From NCBI GenBank assembly GCA_963783245.1, contig CAWAMS010000001.1, positions 434,001-498,000 on the forward strand: DNA of 64,000 nt, written 5' to 3'. The notes below the pieces were generated by a model. That model ran no database searches, was not told the DNA's origin, and was given only the letters and a program-made list of their open reading frames with translations. Both the position numbers and the translations under genes were made by a program. This stretch comes from Bog-473 sp963783245. GTDB taxonomy: Bacteria > Actinomycetota > Acidimicrobiia > Acidimicrobiales > RAAP-2. How positions within the stretch are numbered: position 1 is the first letter of the stretch; each line of letters starts with the position of its first letter. Shown here piece after piece: positions 10,127-18,394 of this stretch.

Positions 10127-11671
10127 TCACGCATGAGGGGCCACCGGTGTGGCCGCGGGAACGGTGAAGACCACGCGCGCGCCCTGTGTCGTCGCCGGGT
10201 CGATCCAGATGCTGCCGCCGTGCGCCTCGACGAATGCCTTCGCGATAGCCAATCCGAGCCCGGCCCTGGCCCCGCCGCTGTTCTCGCTGAACATCTCGAA
10301 GACCCGTTCTCTCTCCTCGGGCGCAATGCCCGGACCCTCGTCGGCGACCGAAATCTCGACAAACGGTACCGCCGGATCGCCCACCGCCCGGGCCCCGATG
10401 CGAATGGGGTGGTCCGGGGGCGAGAGGCGAGCCGCGTTCTCGAGCAGGTTCGCCAGCACCTGGCCGATCAGCACATGGTCGATTGCCAACAAGGGCAGGT
10501 CCGTCACCGCCTCCAGGCACACTCGGTTGCGGGGGACGAGGCTGTCGACGGCGGCCATCGCCTCGGCCACCATTTCGTCGAGTGGAATGAGCGCGGGCCG
10601 GACGGCGAGGGCTCCCGACTCGATCCGGGTCATGTCGAGCAGGTTGGTGACCAGGCGGGCCAAGCGATCGGATTGCTGCTCGATGAGTTCGAGGAGCTCG
10701 GCCTGATCGATCTCGCTCAAGCCCCCGTTGTTCTGGCGCAGGCTGGAGACGGCGGTCTTGATCGACGCCAGAGGTGTCCGCAGATCGTGCGACACCGCTC
10801 CCATCATCGCCCTCCGCCAGCGATCTATCTCTTCGAGGAGACGCGAGCGCATGGCCTGGTCCTGGAGCTGCGCCCGTTCGACGGCCAAGGCAGCCTGGTT
10901 GGCGAAGGTTCCGAGCAGGGCGCGGTCCTGCCGTGCGAATTTGACCTCTTGCAGCACCAGGAGGCCGACTGGTCGGTTGCTCGCCACCAGGGCCACGGCG
11001 ATGCGACTGGCCGCTTCCCCGCCGGACATTCCCAGCGACCGGGTCTCCCCGCCGCTCGAGGTGAGCGACCTCAATTCCTCCGGACTGATCGCCTGCCCGT
11101 CGCGGGCTGCCACGAACAGTTCGGGTCTGTCGGCCGCGAGCGTCGACTCCACGGGCAGGAGCAGGGCGGTCCAACGCGGTGCGAAGACGGTTTGCACCGT
11201 CGTGGCGATGTGATCGAGCAGTTCCGAGATCCTGAAGTCTCCGATGAGGGCCTGGGAGAGCTCGAAGAGCCGGCCGGCATCCTGCTCGCGGCGGCGGGCC
11301 TCGTCGCGTGCCGCGTTGAGGTTGGTGACCACCTGGGCCACCAACAGCGTCACGACGAGGTACACGACGAGCGCCAACCAGTTCTCTTCGTCGTGGACCG
11401 TCAAGGTGCCGTAGGGAGGCAGGAAGAAGACGTCGTAGAGGACGAACCCGACGACCGAGGCCAACGCGCCCGGGACGAAGCCACCGACCACGACGCCGAC
11501 GACGACGGGGATGACGAACGCCAGGGCGGCCGTCGCCGTACTGAGGTGGGTGCGGAAGGGCACCAACGTGGCGAGGATGGCGCCTTGGGCCGCCAGCGCG
11601 AGGATGATGCCCATGAGAGCCCGCCGGCGCGTGGTGCTCCGGGTGGGCATCGCTCGCATTGCGTCAGTCAT
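10127..11671 (-). CDS. kdpD: Sensor histidine kinase corresponding to the C-terminal half of KdpD
   Basis: A membrane sensor kinase of 514 residues. Four hydrophobic helices lie between about residues 18 and 115 (the DUF4118 membrane module of KdpD). A GAF-like domain follows (about 140-275), then the H-box GAVSHDLRTPLASIK with His295, and an ATPase domain with N-, G1- and G2-box features (VLANLLENAARLS, VADEGPGIAP, GLGLAIAKAFVEAHGG). It lacks the N-terminal KdpD and USP domains found in the E. coli protein; these are encoded by the divergent gene at 11746. Its partner is the adjacent KdpE. Splitting the input half into a separate, divergently transcribed gene is the unusual aspect. Confidence 0.9.
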   Translation of the reverse strand: MTDAMRAMPTRSTTRRRALMGIILALAAQGAILATLVPFRTHLSTATAALAFVIPVVVGVVVGGFVPGALASVVGFVLYDVFFLPPYGTLTVHDEENWLALVVYLVVTLLVAQVVTNLNAARDEARRREQDAGRLFELSQALIGDFRISELLDHIATTVQTVFAPRWTALLLPVESTLAADRPELFVAARDGQAISPEELRSLTSSGGETRSLGMSGGEAASRIAVALVASNRPVGLLVLQEVKFARQDRALLGTFANQAALAVERAQLQDQAMRSRLLEEIDRWRRAMMGAVSHDLRTPLASIKTAVSSLRQNNGGLSEIDQAELLELIEQQSDRLARLVTNLLDMTRIESGALAVRPALIPLDEMVAEAMAAVDSLVPRNRVCLEAVTDLPLLAIDHVLIGQVLANLLENAARLSPPDHPIRIGARAVGDPAVPFVEISVADEGPGIAPEERERVFEMFSENSGGARAGLGLAIAKAFVEAHGGSIWIDPATTQGARVVFTVPAATPVAPHA

Positions 11672-11745
11672 AGCGTCCGGGAGATAGGTTCACCTGGGAA
11701 CGAGTGTAGTGACGAGCCTGTTGGCCGAGGCGAAACGAGCGATCG

Positions 11746-12906
11746 ATGACCAACGCCGCTGAACCCCAAGACCCCGACGAGGTACGACCGACCGGTCGCT
11801 TCCGGGTGTACCTCGGTGCGGCCGCCGGCGTGGGCAAGACGTGCGCCATGCTCGACGAGGGGTGGCGCCGTTTTCAGCGCGGGGCGGACGTCGTCGTGGG
11901 ATACGTCGAAACGCACAAGCGGCCATACACGATCGAACAGCTGCGCGATCTTCCCGTCATGCCGAGGAAGAGCATCCCCTACCGGGACTCAATCTGGGAA
12001 GAGATGGACCTCGACGCCATTGTGGCGCGCCATCCCGAGGTTGTGCTCATCGATGAGCTCGCCCATACCAACGTGCCGGGCTCGGGTCCTCACGAGAAGC
12101 GCTGGGAGGACGTCCTGGCCATTCTCGACGCAGGAATCGCGGTGATCACGACAGTCAATATTCAGCACATCGAGTCCCTCTCCGACGCCGTCGAGCGGAT
12201 CACCGGCGTCAGCATCCGTGAGCGTGTCCCCGATTGGGTCGTCCGCCGAGCCGATCAGCTCGAGTTGATCGATTCGTCAGCGGACCAATTGCGGCGCCGC
12301 ATGGTGCACGGCAACATCTATCCTCCGCCCAAGGTGCATGCGGCGCTCTCCGGCTTCTTCCGGATGGAGAACCTGGTGGCCTTGCGCGAGCTCTCCTTGC
12401 GTTTCGTGGCCGATGAGACCGAAGAGGAACTTCTGGAATTCCTGCGCTCACGGGGACCGTCCGCGTCCACCGACGTGTGGGACACGGCGGAGCGGATTCT
12501 GGTCGCCGTGACCGGGGCGCCCGGAAATGACACCGTGATCCGGCGGGCTGCCCGCATGGCCGCCCGCATGAAGGGAGACCTTCTCGTCCTGCACGTCGTG
12601 ACGGGCGACGCCCCGGCGAAACCGGGCACGACCGACAGACTGGAAGAGCTCGTCCGTGACGTCGGGGCGACCTGGGAAGTGGTGCACGGCGAAGACGTGG
12701 CAGCCACCATCATGAAGACGGCGACAGAACGTCAGATCACGCAGATCGTGCTGGGCACGTCAAAGCTCTCACGCTGGCAGTCGCTCACGCGCGGGTCGGT
12801 CATCCAGCAGATCCTACGGATGGCATCGGACGAGTCGATCGACGTGCATGTGATCGCCCGCTTGACCGAGCGTCACGGACGCCCTCCGGCGGACGACGAG
12901 GGCTAG
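11746..12906 (+). CDS. Stand-alone KdpD N-terminal domain plus universal stress domain
   Basis: A cytosolic 386-residue protein equal to the input half of KdpD. The KdpD domain has a Walker A at about residues 24-32 (GAAAGVGKT), then THKRP, the Walker B-like LIDELAHTNVPGS and the conserved TTVNIQHIESL. A UspA-like domain follows (about residues 245-375) with a VTGAPGNDTVIRRAARMA start. In full-length KdpD this half senses cytosolic ligands and modulates kinase/phosphatase activity. Here it must act in trans on the kinase encoded divergently 75 nt away, or on another partner. The stop codon overlaps that of the convergent downstream gene within a CTAG. Confidence 0.88.
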   Translation: MTNAAEPQDPDEVRPTGRFRVYLGAAAGVGKTCAMLDEGWRRFQRGADVVVGYVETHKRPYTIEQLRDLPVMPRKSIPYRDSIWEEMDLDAIVARHPEVVLIDELAHTNVPGSGPHEKRWEDVLAILDAGIAVITTVNIQHIESLSDAVERITGVSIRERVPDWVVRRADQLELIDSSADQLRRRMVHGNIYPPPKVHAALSGFFRMENLVALRELSLRFVADETEEELLEFLRSRGPSASTDVWDTAERILVAVTGAPGNDTVIRRAARMAARMKGDLLVLHVVTGDAPAKPGTTDRLEELVRDVGATWEVVHGEDVAATIMKTATERQITQIVLGTSKLSRWQSLTRGSVIQQILRMASDESIDVHVIARLTERHGRPPADDEG

Positions 12907-13628
12907 CGCGCCGGAGAATCGGTGGGCTCGCTGCGCCGCAGGTCGTGGAAGGCCGCGGCGGCGGCGGCGCTCGCCGCCGTTTCCATGCAACGGTTGAGGT
13001 GCGCCAGCATCTTGGCCCGACGGGGGTCACGCGCCAGGTATTTGCCGAGCGCCACCACATCCGCCGAGCCATCGGGCTTGCTCAGTGCGAAGACCGCTTG
13101 ATCGATGAGGTTCTCGTCGGGGCGATCGCTGATGCCGCGATACACGGACCACGCGACACCGGCCTTTTCGCACGCCTCGGCCACGCCGGCCGCCTCCATG
13201 TCCACTGCTCCGTACCCTGATTCGAGAATGGGACGCCACACCGCCTCGTCGGAGAAGAGGCCATCGGTGGTCATCAGGCCGCCCTCCGCCGTTCGTGACG
13301 GCAGGGGGCGCGTGTCGTAGCGCGGCCCATCGGGATACAGACGGACTCGGCTCGGGACCATCAAACTGCCGATGCGAAGCGCCGGGTCGAGTCCGCCGGC
13401 GATGCCGACCACCATGACATGGTCGAAGGGCCCGAGGGCCAGGAGCCGTTCGGTGGCCCGACGTGCCACGGTGGGCCCCATGCCGATGACAGCGGCCAGT
13501 ACCGTCCACGCCCCGGCACTCCCGGTATGGGAGAACACGTCGTCGTCGTGGGTCCGCTGCAACGACCCCGCCCGGACCAGCGCCTTCAGTTCGGGCCGCA
13601 TGGGCGCCAGCATGGCGACCCGCTTCAT
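12903..13628 (-). CDS. Nucleoside phosphorylase/nucleosidase superfamily protein
   Basis: A protein of about 241 residues with the purine-nucleoside-phosphorylase/MTAN fold. Visible family features are the glycine-rich VVGIAGGLDPAL near the middle and the ribose-binding GAVDMEAAGVAEACEKAG. An Asp downstream (ISDRPDEN) fits the catalytic acid position of nucleosidases. The length and motifs resemble the MTAN-like branch also seen with hopanoid genes, but no hopanoid genes are nearby. ATG 13628 gives MKRVAMLAPM, a typical opening beta strand; an extension to GTG 13670 is open. Its stop overlaps that of the convergent KdpD-N/USP gene. The substrate is uncertain. Confidence 0.75.
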   Translation of the reverse strand: MKRVAMLAPMRPELKALVRAGSLQRTHDDDVFSHTGSAGAWTVLAAVIGMGPTVARRATERLLALGPFDHVMVVGIAGGLDPALRIGSLMVPSRVRLYPDGPRYDTRPLPSRTAEGGLMTTDGLFSDEAVWRPILESGYGAVDMEAAGVAEACEKAGVAWSVYRGISDRPDENLIDQAVFALSKPDGSADVVALGKYLARDPRRAKMLAHLNRCMETAASAAAAAAFHDLRRSEPTDSPAR

Positions 13629-13734
13629 CGGGCGATCTGCGACAGTCACCTCCCCATCATGGCCGACCACTCGGTAGCGTGGGAGGCGCAGCCTCTGCGG
13701 GCTGTCACTTCAGCGAGCGAGTCGGAGGAAAAAG

Positions 13735-14109
13735 ATGGCGAGCGCCGAACAGGTCGTGCGGGACTTCTGTGCTGCGGTGCGGGATCGGGATCCGGACGCC
13801 ATACGGGCATTCTTCTCCGATGATGTGGTGTACCACAACATCCCTTTGGAGCCGGCCGAGGGCATCGAGGCCACCATGGACATGATGAACTCGTTCCTCG
13901 GGATGTTCGAGGAATTGGAGTTCGAGGTCCACCACCTCGCCAGCGACGGTTCAACCGTGCTCACCGAGCGCACCGACCACTTCACCACGAAAGGGAGGAA
14001 GCTACCCCTGCCCGTCATGGGTGCCTTCCACGTCGTCGACGGGAAGATCACCGCATGGCGGGACTATTTCGATATGGGCCAGGTGTCGGCCATTCTCGGC
14101 GGGGACTGA
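13735..14109 (+). CDS. Limonene-1,2-epoxide hydrolase-like protein (SnoaL fold)
   Basis: A 124-residue NTF2-like protein. The arrangement ERTDHF (Arg-x-Asp) in the middle and AWRDYFD near the C-terminus reproduces the Asp-Arg-Asp catalytic triad of limonene-1,2-epoxide hydrolases, not just the generic SnoaL fold. Such enzymes add water to epoxides without a covalent intermediate. The length is slightly below the family norm. The start ATG follows GGAGGA at ideal spacing. It lies between a nucleosidase-like gene and the Rpf-like gene, both on the other strand, so the context says little. A true epoxide substrate is an inference from the triad. Confidence 0.8.
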   Translation: MASAEQVVRDFCAAVRDRDPDAIRAFFSDDVVYHNIPLEPAEGIEATMDMMNSFLGMFEELEFEVHHLASDGSTVLTERTDHFTTKGRKLPLPVMGAFHVVDGKITAWRDYFDMGQVSAILGGD

Positions 14110-14110
14110 T

Positions 14111-14719
14111 CTACAGACCGCAGGCGAAGCGCGAGCTCCACGGATGGAAGCCGTAGCGCGCGTAGAGCTCCAACGCCACCTCGTCCTGCACACTCGCTGG
14201 CGCTTCATAGGGCCAACCCGAAAGCCCGAACGAGTGCCATGTGCTGATCAAGATGCCATATGCGCCGGACGGCGCGGCCGCGCTGTTGTAGCGGTCGCCC
14301 GATTCGTGGACCCTGATACACATCCAGTCGGCCGTTGCGACGCTGGTGGCGTCGGTGACCGCCACCACGACGGCCGGCGCGACAGCTGGCGGCGTCGGGG
14401 GCGCCACCGTTGCCGGTACGACAGCTGGAGTCGCCGCCTTCGCCGCAACGATCGCCGGTTTGATCGCCGGCGTCGGTGAAGGTGTCGCTGTCGTCGTTGG
14501 TGTGGCTGGTGGAGTCGTGGTCGTCCTCACGACGGGAATGCTTATCGGCATGGCAAATCCTGCCAACGCCGAGGTGGGCAACGTCGCGTGCACAACAGCT
14601 GCACGCCCCCTGGTCGTCCCTTGCGCCGAAGCGGTCTGTCGGGCTCCCAGTGTGAAAATACCTGTAGTCAATCCTGCTATGACGGCCAATGCCGTTGTGA
14701 GTGCAATGCGGATCCGCAC
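14111..14719 (-). CDS. Secreted Rpf-like transglycosylase domain protein
   Basis: A secreted cell-wall hydrolase of 202 residues from GTG 14719, which follows GGGAGGT. A signal peptide is clear (VRIRIALTTALAVIAGL, then small residues and ASAQG). A long Thr/Pro/Ala/Val-rich linker follows. The last 75 or so residues are a transglycosylase-like (PF06737-type) domain: MCIRVHESGDRY with the likely catalytic Glu, GAYGILISTWHSFG, and a C-terminal WSSRFACGL with a probable disulphide. Resuscitation-promoting factors of this type cleave peptidoglycan during regrowth. An open extension to 14941 lacks a ribosome-binding site. The gene sits behind a long, AT-richer leader with a CRP-type site and inverted repeats. 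Confidence 0.82.
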   Translation of the reverse strand: MRIRIALTTALAVIAGLTTGIFTLGARQTASAQGTTRGRAAVVHATLPTSALAGFAMPISIPVVRTTTTPPATPTTTATPSPTPAIKPAIVAAKAATPAVVPATVAPPTPPAVAPAVVVAVTDATSVATADWMCIRVHESGDRYNSAAAPSGAYGILISTWHSFGLSGWPYEAPASVQDEVALELYARYGFHPWSSRFACGL

Positions 14720-15090
14720 GGCACCTCCCTTCGTCGGGCGCGCGGGGGCGCCAGGCTCTGCTCGGTGGGGGCGGGCTCCGGCCATTGCATTCGCGCCCCG
14801 AACGGAGAGCGGGAAGGCATCGTCCGTTCTGGCATGGTTGCCGCAGGGTGTGCGGCCGGTTGTGTGAAGGCCCGGGGGTTGTCCTCGGTGTGTCCTCGCT
14901 TTGTCGTCGTTCAGGCCTGTCCAGGTGGGCAGGCGTGCCACGACCCCGACAGGTCTGTGGTAGGTCGGAACAGCATCACTTTCTGGGAAATTCTCGTTTT
15001 GACGGCTCCACCCATCGACCAGAAAGTGTGACTTCGTTTTGTGACGGGGACTGTAGCAGGAGGCTGCGATAACGCAAGCGCAGGTGGGAA
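14720..15090 (-). promoter_or_regulatory. Long structured 5' leader of the Rpf-like gene
   Basis: About 370 nt lie between the predicted transcription start near 15090 and the GTG at 14719, with no convincing gene on either strand. Base composition is visibly less GC-rich than the surroundings in its distal half. It holds a perfect 10-bp inverted repeat (14977-14986 with 15019-15028) and smaller repeats such as GCCTG...CAGGC. Known rpf genes in other actinobacteria have long leaders with a c-di-AMP riboswitch, but the conserved ydaO blocks (for example CAGCTAAC) are not found here, so any riboregulator would be of another kind. Confidence 0.4.
14977..15028. repeat. 10-bp inverted repeat, 32-nt loop
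   Basis: CACTTTCTGG at 14977-14986 is exactly complementary to CCAGAAAGTG at 15019-15028. It lies inside the leader of the Rpf-like gene and could form a stem-loop in RNA or act as a pair of operator half-sites. Confidence 0.6.
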
Positions 15091-15096
15091 AAAGCC

Positions 15097-15141
15097 ATTT
15101 TACAAGGGATTATGGAATCCTCACTTGTGAAGGTGTTCACA
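15097..15141 (-). promoter_or_regulatory. CRP/GlxR-type site and -10 box for the Rpf-like gene
   Basis: TGTGAAGGTGTTCACA at 15126-15141 matches the CRP-family consensus TGTGA-N6-TCACA perfectly, and the symmetry extends to TTGTGAA/TTCACAA. On the minus strand a TAAAAT box lies at 15102-15097, which puts the site centre about 42-43 bp before the expected start near 15090. That is the geometry of class II CRP activation. In Mycobacterium tuberculosis CRP controls rpfA, and in Corynebacterium GlxR controls rpf genes, so the regulatory link would be conserved. Confidence 0.7.
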
Positions 15142-15334
15142 ATGCGGCGTCGGGAATGGGCCCATTTGGCTCAATACAGCACCGTTGAAGTGCCGGTTAT
15201 TGCGCCAAACAGCTTCGACAACGGTGGGCGCGGATCTCCCGAATGGAACGTCCCAGCGTGCCGGGGGTTTTCGGGCAAAGAGGGCAGCGCCCCCGGGATC
15301 CTCGGCCCGGGACGACCCACCGGAGAGAACTGTC

Positions 15335-17014
15335 TCAGCCGAAGGTGAAGTCGTACGCCTGAACGCCAGGACTGACGCGCAAGTCCAATTGGCCCGTTTG
15401 CAGGGCATTTCCCGAGAACAACGTGTACAGGCGCGGGACTCCGCTCACGTCGACGGTCGAGAGATGTCGGCCGTCGAACGAGACGTCGACCGTGCCGGTT
15501 CCCCCCATGACGAGGTACACGTCGCTCGCGACGAAGTGAAGAGAGAGCTGCGCATCGGATCCCGCTGTCGCCTCCTGTGCATGGTCCGTCCATGTCCCGT
15601 CGAGGGCAAACGTGTTTATCGGCACCGGGTCGGGCGCTTTGTAGACCAACGGCCTGTCGTGCACGAGTGCAGTGCCGACGGCGTATTGCTCTTCTTCGTA
15701 CCCGATATAGCTTTCCGGTGTGGTCTGGTTGACGGGAGTCTTGTCCACCACATCGGTACGCGGCGGCAACGACGTCACGCCATTGGCCATGAGGAGCGCA
15801 CGGATGTTGCTCTCCATCGCGGCGTAGCCGCCCTCGCCGAAGTCGTAGGCGCGGACTTCGCCGTTGGGATCGATCAGGTACTCGGCCGGCCAGTACTCGT
15901 TGTTGTAGGCGTCCCATGTGTCGTAGTTGTTGTCGATGGCGATGGGGTAGTCGACGCCGAGGTTGCCCGCCGCGCTGCGCACGTTGGAGACGACGTGTTC
16001 AAAGGCGAACTCGGGCGTACTGACACCGACGACGACGAGCCCATCCTTCTTGTAATCGTTGTACCAGCCCTCCACGTGGGGGAGCGAGCGCTGGCAATTG
16101 ATACAGGAATATGTCCAAAAGTCGACCAGAACCACCTTGCCCTTGAGCTGGGTCAAGGAGAGCGGCTTGTCTCCCGGGGTGTTGAGCCAGCTCACGATGC
16201 CGGTGAAATTGGGCGCAAGACCGAGCTTGGGGAGAGTCGCCATCTTCGCCGTCGTGGCCGCCTTCTTGGCAAATGTGTTGGCATGCTCACCGTCGAGTGC
16301 CTGGAGCTGCTTGGACACTGAGCTGGAACCCTCGATGTGGTTTTCGAGGGCCGACGTGTACCCGGGAACGGCTCGTTGCAGTGGGTCCAACAAGCCGAGC
16401 GCGATAGCCAACGTCGTGACGAGGAGGACCGCTCCAGCCGTTCGCCGGATGACCGGGAGTTTCGTACGCAGTTTCGTCCAGCTGGTTGTGGCCCGCTGGG
16501 CGACAACGGCGAGGAGGAGAAGGGGGAGCGACGCCCCCACCGCATAGAACATGGTGACGAGGAAGGACGACGGGGTGAAGCGGTGGTTGGCGGCGGCAGC
16601 CGAGATGGCGGCGAGAACAGGGCCGGCGCAGGGTACGAAGACCAGCCCGAGGCTCAGCCCGAGGACGAAACCACCACCCGAGTCGGCGTAACGTGAGGCA
16701 CCCAGCCTCATGAACGGTCGTTCGATCCACGTGCCGACGAGGGGGATCATGAGGCCGACGGCGAGGAGCGCAAGGAGGCCGATGCCCAACCAGAAGAGGA
16801 GATTCTGGGGCAGTCCGATGGCGCTCAGCACCGTACTCCCGACCAGCTCGGTGAGACTGAAGCTGACTACCAGTCCGGCGATGATGAAGTACGGCCGGGC
16901 CCTGCTCGTTCCGGCCGAGCCGCCGGCCACGACCACGGGGAGCACGGGGACGATGCACGGCGAGAGCCCGGTGATGAGTCCCCCGAGGAAGGCAACGGCG
17001 AGCAGTTCAGCCAT
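15335..17014 (-). CDS. dipZ: DipZ-like CcdA-thioredoxin-carbohydrate-binding fusion
   Basis: A membrane-anchored redox protein of 559 residues. The N-terminal 230 or so residues form a CcdA/DsbD-type membrane domain with paired cysteines in GLSPCIVPVLPV and VFVPCAGPVLAA, which carries electrons across the membrane. A TlpA/AhpC-like thioredoxin domain follows outside the membrane, with the active site SCINC in VDFWTYSCINCQRSLP. The C-terminal 170 or so residues match the beta-rich module of mycobacterial DipZ, proposed to bind carbohydrate. ATG 17014 was preferred over GTG 17035 because GAGGAG precedes it. It lies upstream of the Rpf-like gene on the same strand, but a 616-nt gap with its own promoter separates them. 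Confidence 0.9.
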   Translation of the reverse strand: MAELLAVAFLGGLITGLSPCIVPVLPVVVAGGSAGTSRARPYFIIAGLVVSFSLTELVGSTVLSAIGLPQNLLFWLGIGLLALLAVGLMIPLVGTWIERPFMRLGASRYADSGGGFVLGLSLGLVFVPCAGPVLAAISAAAANHRFTPSSFLVTMFYAVGASLPLLLLAVVAQRATTSWTKLRTKLPVIRRTAGAVLLVTTLAIALGLLDPLQRAVPGYTSALENHIEGSSSVSKQLQALDGEHANTFAKKAATTAKMATLPKLGLAPNFTGIVSWLNTPGDKPLSLTQLKGKVVLVDFWTYSCINCQRSLPHVEGWYNDYKKDGLVVVGVSTPEFAFEHVVSNVRSAAGNLGVDYPIAIDNNYDTWDAYNNEYWPAEYLIDPNGEVRAYDFGEGGYAAMESNIRALLMANGVTSLPPRTDVVDKTPVNQTTPESYIGYEEEQYAVGTALVHDRPLVYKAPDPVPINTFALDGTWTDHAQEATAGSDAQLSLHFVASDVYLVMGGTGTVDVSFDGRHLSTVDVSGVPRLYTLFSGNALQTGQLDLRVSPGVQAYDFTFG

Positions 17015-17154
17015 GAACGACGGTCGGCTCCTCACGGCGTAGCGGCATGGACGTCTCTCCTGGTTCTCCCCGACGAGAAGATATCGGCGCCCGATGTCGA
17101 TAAATCGTCACCCGGTCACGTGATGCCCGTCGTGGAGAAGCAGACTGCCCGAAG

Positions 17155-17390
17155 ATGATCAACGTCCACTTCGTCTATCTCGGGGCTGCTCTGGGTGCTG
17201 CCGGATGTCGGCGCAGTGCTCAACTCGGGCTTCCTGTTGTTGACGATTCAGCACTGGACCACCGAGGAGGCCGCGTTCCCACTCTTTCATCTTCGGTATC
17301 GCCTCTCTTCAGGTGGTGCTCGTGGGCTTCGCGCTCGGTCCCCGTCTCCGGCGCATCCGGGCCAGGCGCGCCGCGAGTTTCCGGGCGTGA
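17155..17390 (+). pseudogene. Small membrane-protein ORF with two apparent frameshifts
   Basis: In the 447-nt stretch between dipZ and the next hydrolase no intact gene is convincing, but a broken one can be read. It opens MINVHFVYLGA, continues one base later as LLWVLPDVGAVLNSGFLL, then shifts by one base again near 17288 to IFGIASLQVVLVGFALG and RLRRIRARR before a TGA at 17388-17390. Joined, it would be about 77 residues with two hydrophobic helices and a basic tail. Both shifts are corrected by removing one base, as for the other broken genes in this window. I do not recognise the family. Confidence 0.35.
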
Positions 17391-17482
17391 GGCCCACGAC
17401 GCGTGAGGGGCCGAATAGGCAGGGTGCAGACTGGGCTGGTAGGAAATCTTCCTGAGGCGTTACGACAACCAAGGAGCCGAAC

Positions 17483-18352
17483 GTGCCCACCGCTCACGTC
17501 AACGGGGTCGACATCGAATACGTGACGAGCGGTGATCCGGCTGATCCCGCGCTGCTCCTCGTCATGGGACTGGGGGCTCAGCTGATCGCGTGGCCCGAGT
17601 TGTTCGTCGAGCGGTTGACCGCCCGTGGCTTCTTCACCATCCGCTTCGACAACCGGGACTCTGGGCTCTCCACCAAGTTCGAGGGCGTGCCCGACTTCAT
17701 GGCTCTGTTCAGCGGCGACAGAAGCTCTGCGCCGTACGTGGTCGAGGACATGGCCGAGGATGCACTCGGCGTGCTGGACGAGTTGGGGCTCGCGCGGGCG
17801 CACGTCGTCGGCGTGTCCATGGGCGGGATGATCACCCAGGCCCTCGCCATCAACCACCGGTCGCGCGTTCTCTCGGCGGCCTCCATCATGTCGACGACGG
17901 GAGACGTGACGGTCGGTGCGCCGACCGGTGAGGCCGTGACGGCCATGCTGCGACCGCCGGCAGCCAACCGGGATGAGGCGATCGCAGCCAGCCTGGCCTC
18001 GAGCAAGGTCATCAGCTCTCCCGGTTTTCCCTTCGACGTGGAGCTGATGACCCGGCGGGCCGCAGCCGCGTACGACCGCTCCTACTGTCCCGAGGGAACG
18101 GCGCGCCAGCTGGGCGCCATCCTGGCCTCCGCGGACCGGACCGAAGGGTTGCGGCACGTGAGGATGCCGTTCCTCGTGATCCACGGTGAGGAGGATCCTC
18201 TGGTCACGGTGAGTGGCGGCAAGGCCACCGCCGCCGCGGTCCCCGACGCCCGGCTGATCCTGATCCCAGGGATGGGCCATGACCTGCCCGAAGCCACGTG
18301 GGACCAGATCATCGACGCCATCGTGGCCACCACGGCGTTAGCGTCGGTCTGA
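17483..18352 (+). CDS. Alpha/beta-fold hydrolase
   Basis: A 289-residue hydrolase of the alpha/beta fold. The nucleophile elbow GVSMGGM, an acidic residue in VIHGEEDPLV and a late His in GMGHDLPEATW form the triad. The region RFDNRDSGLS near residue 55 is the oxyanion-side motif typical of RdmC/epoxide-hydrolase-like members. The start is GTG 17483 after AAGGAG. The substrate cannot be inferred; relatives include esterases and lactonases. The stop lies 42 nt before the ABC exporter operon, which appears to have its own promoter, so the genes may not be functionally linked. Confidence 0.87.
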   Translation: MPTAHVNGVDIEYVTSGDPADPALLLVMGLGAQLIAWPELFVERLTARGFFTIRFDNRDSGLSTKFEGVPDFMALFSGDRSSAPYVVEDMAEDALGVLDELGLARAHVVGVSMGGMITQALAINHRSRVLSAASIMSTTGDVTVGAPTGEAVTAMLRPPAANRDEAIAASLASSKVISSPGFPFDVELMTRRAAAAYDRSYCPEGTARQLGAILASADRTEGLRHVRMPFLVIHGEEDPLVTVSGGKATAAAVPDARLILIPGMGHDLPEATWDQIIDAIVATTALASV

Positions 18353-18380
18353 GCCCGGGTTCCCCACCCGGCCCGGCCTG

Positions 18381-18386
18381 TATCGT
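18381..18386 (+). promoter_or_regulatory. -10 box of a leaderless ABC exporter transcript
   Basis: TATCGT sits 8 nt before the GTG start of the ATPase gene, and no Shine-Dalgarno sequence lies between them, as expected for a leaderless mRNA. No clear -35 box is seen. Confidence 0.35.
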
Positions 18387-18394
18387 GGCTGACG

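Noticed and set aside
14720..15090. c-di-AMP (ydaO) riboswitch in the Rpf leader
   Set aside because: Such switches precede rpf genes in other actinobacteria, but the conserved blocks (for example CAGCTAAC and GGGGTGAATC) are not found on the transcribed strand. A loose similarity near 14796-14818 is on the opposite strand.
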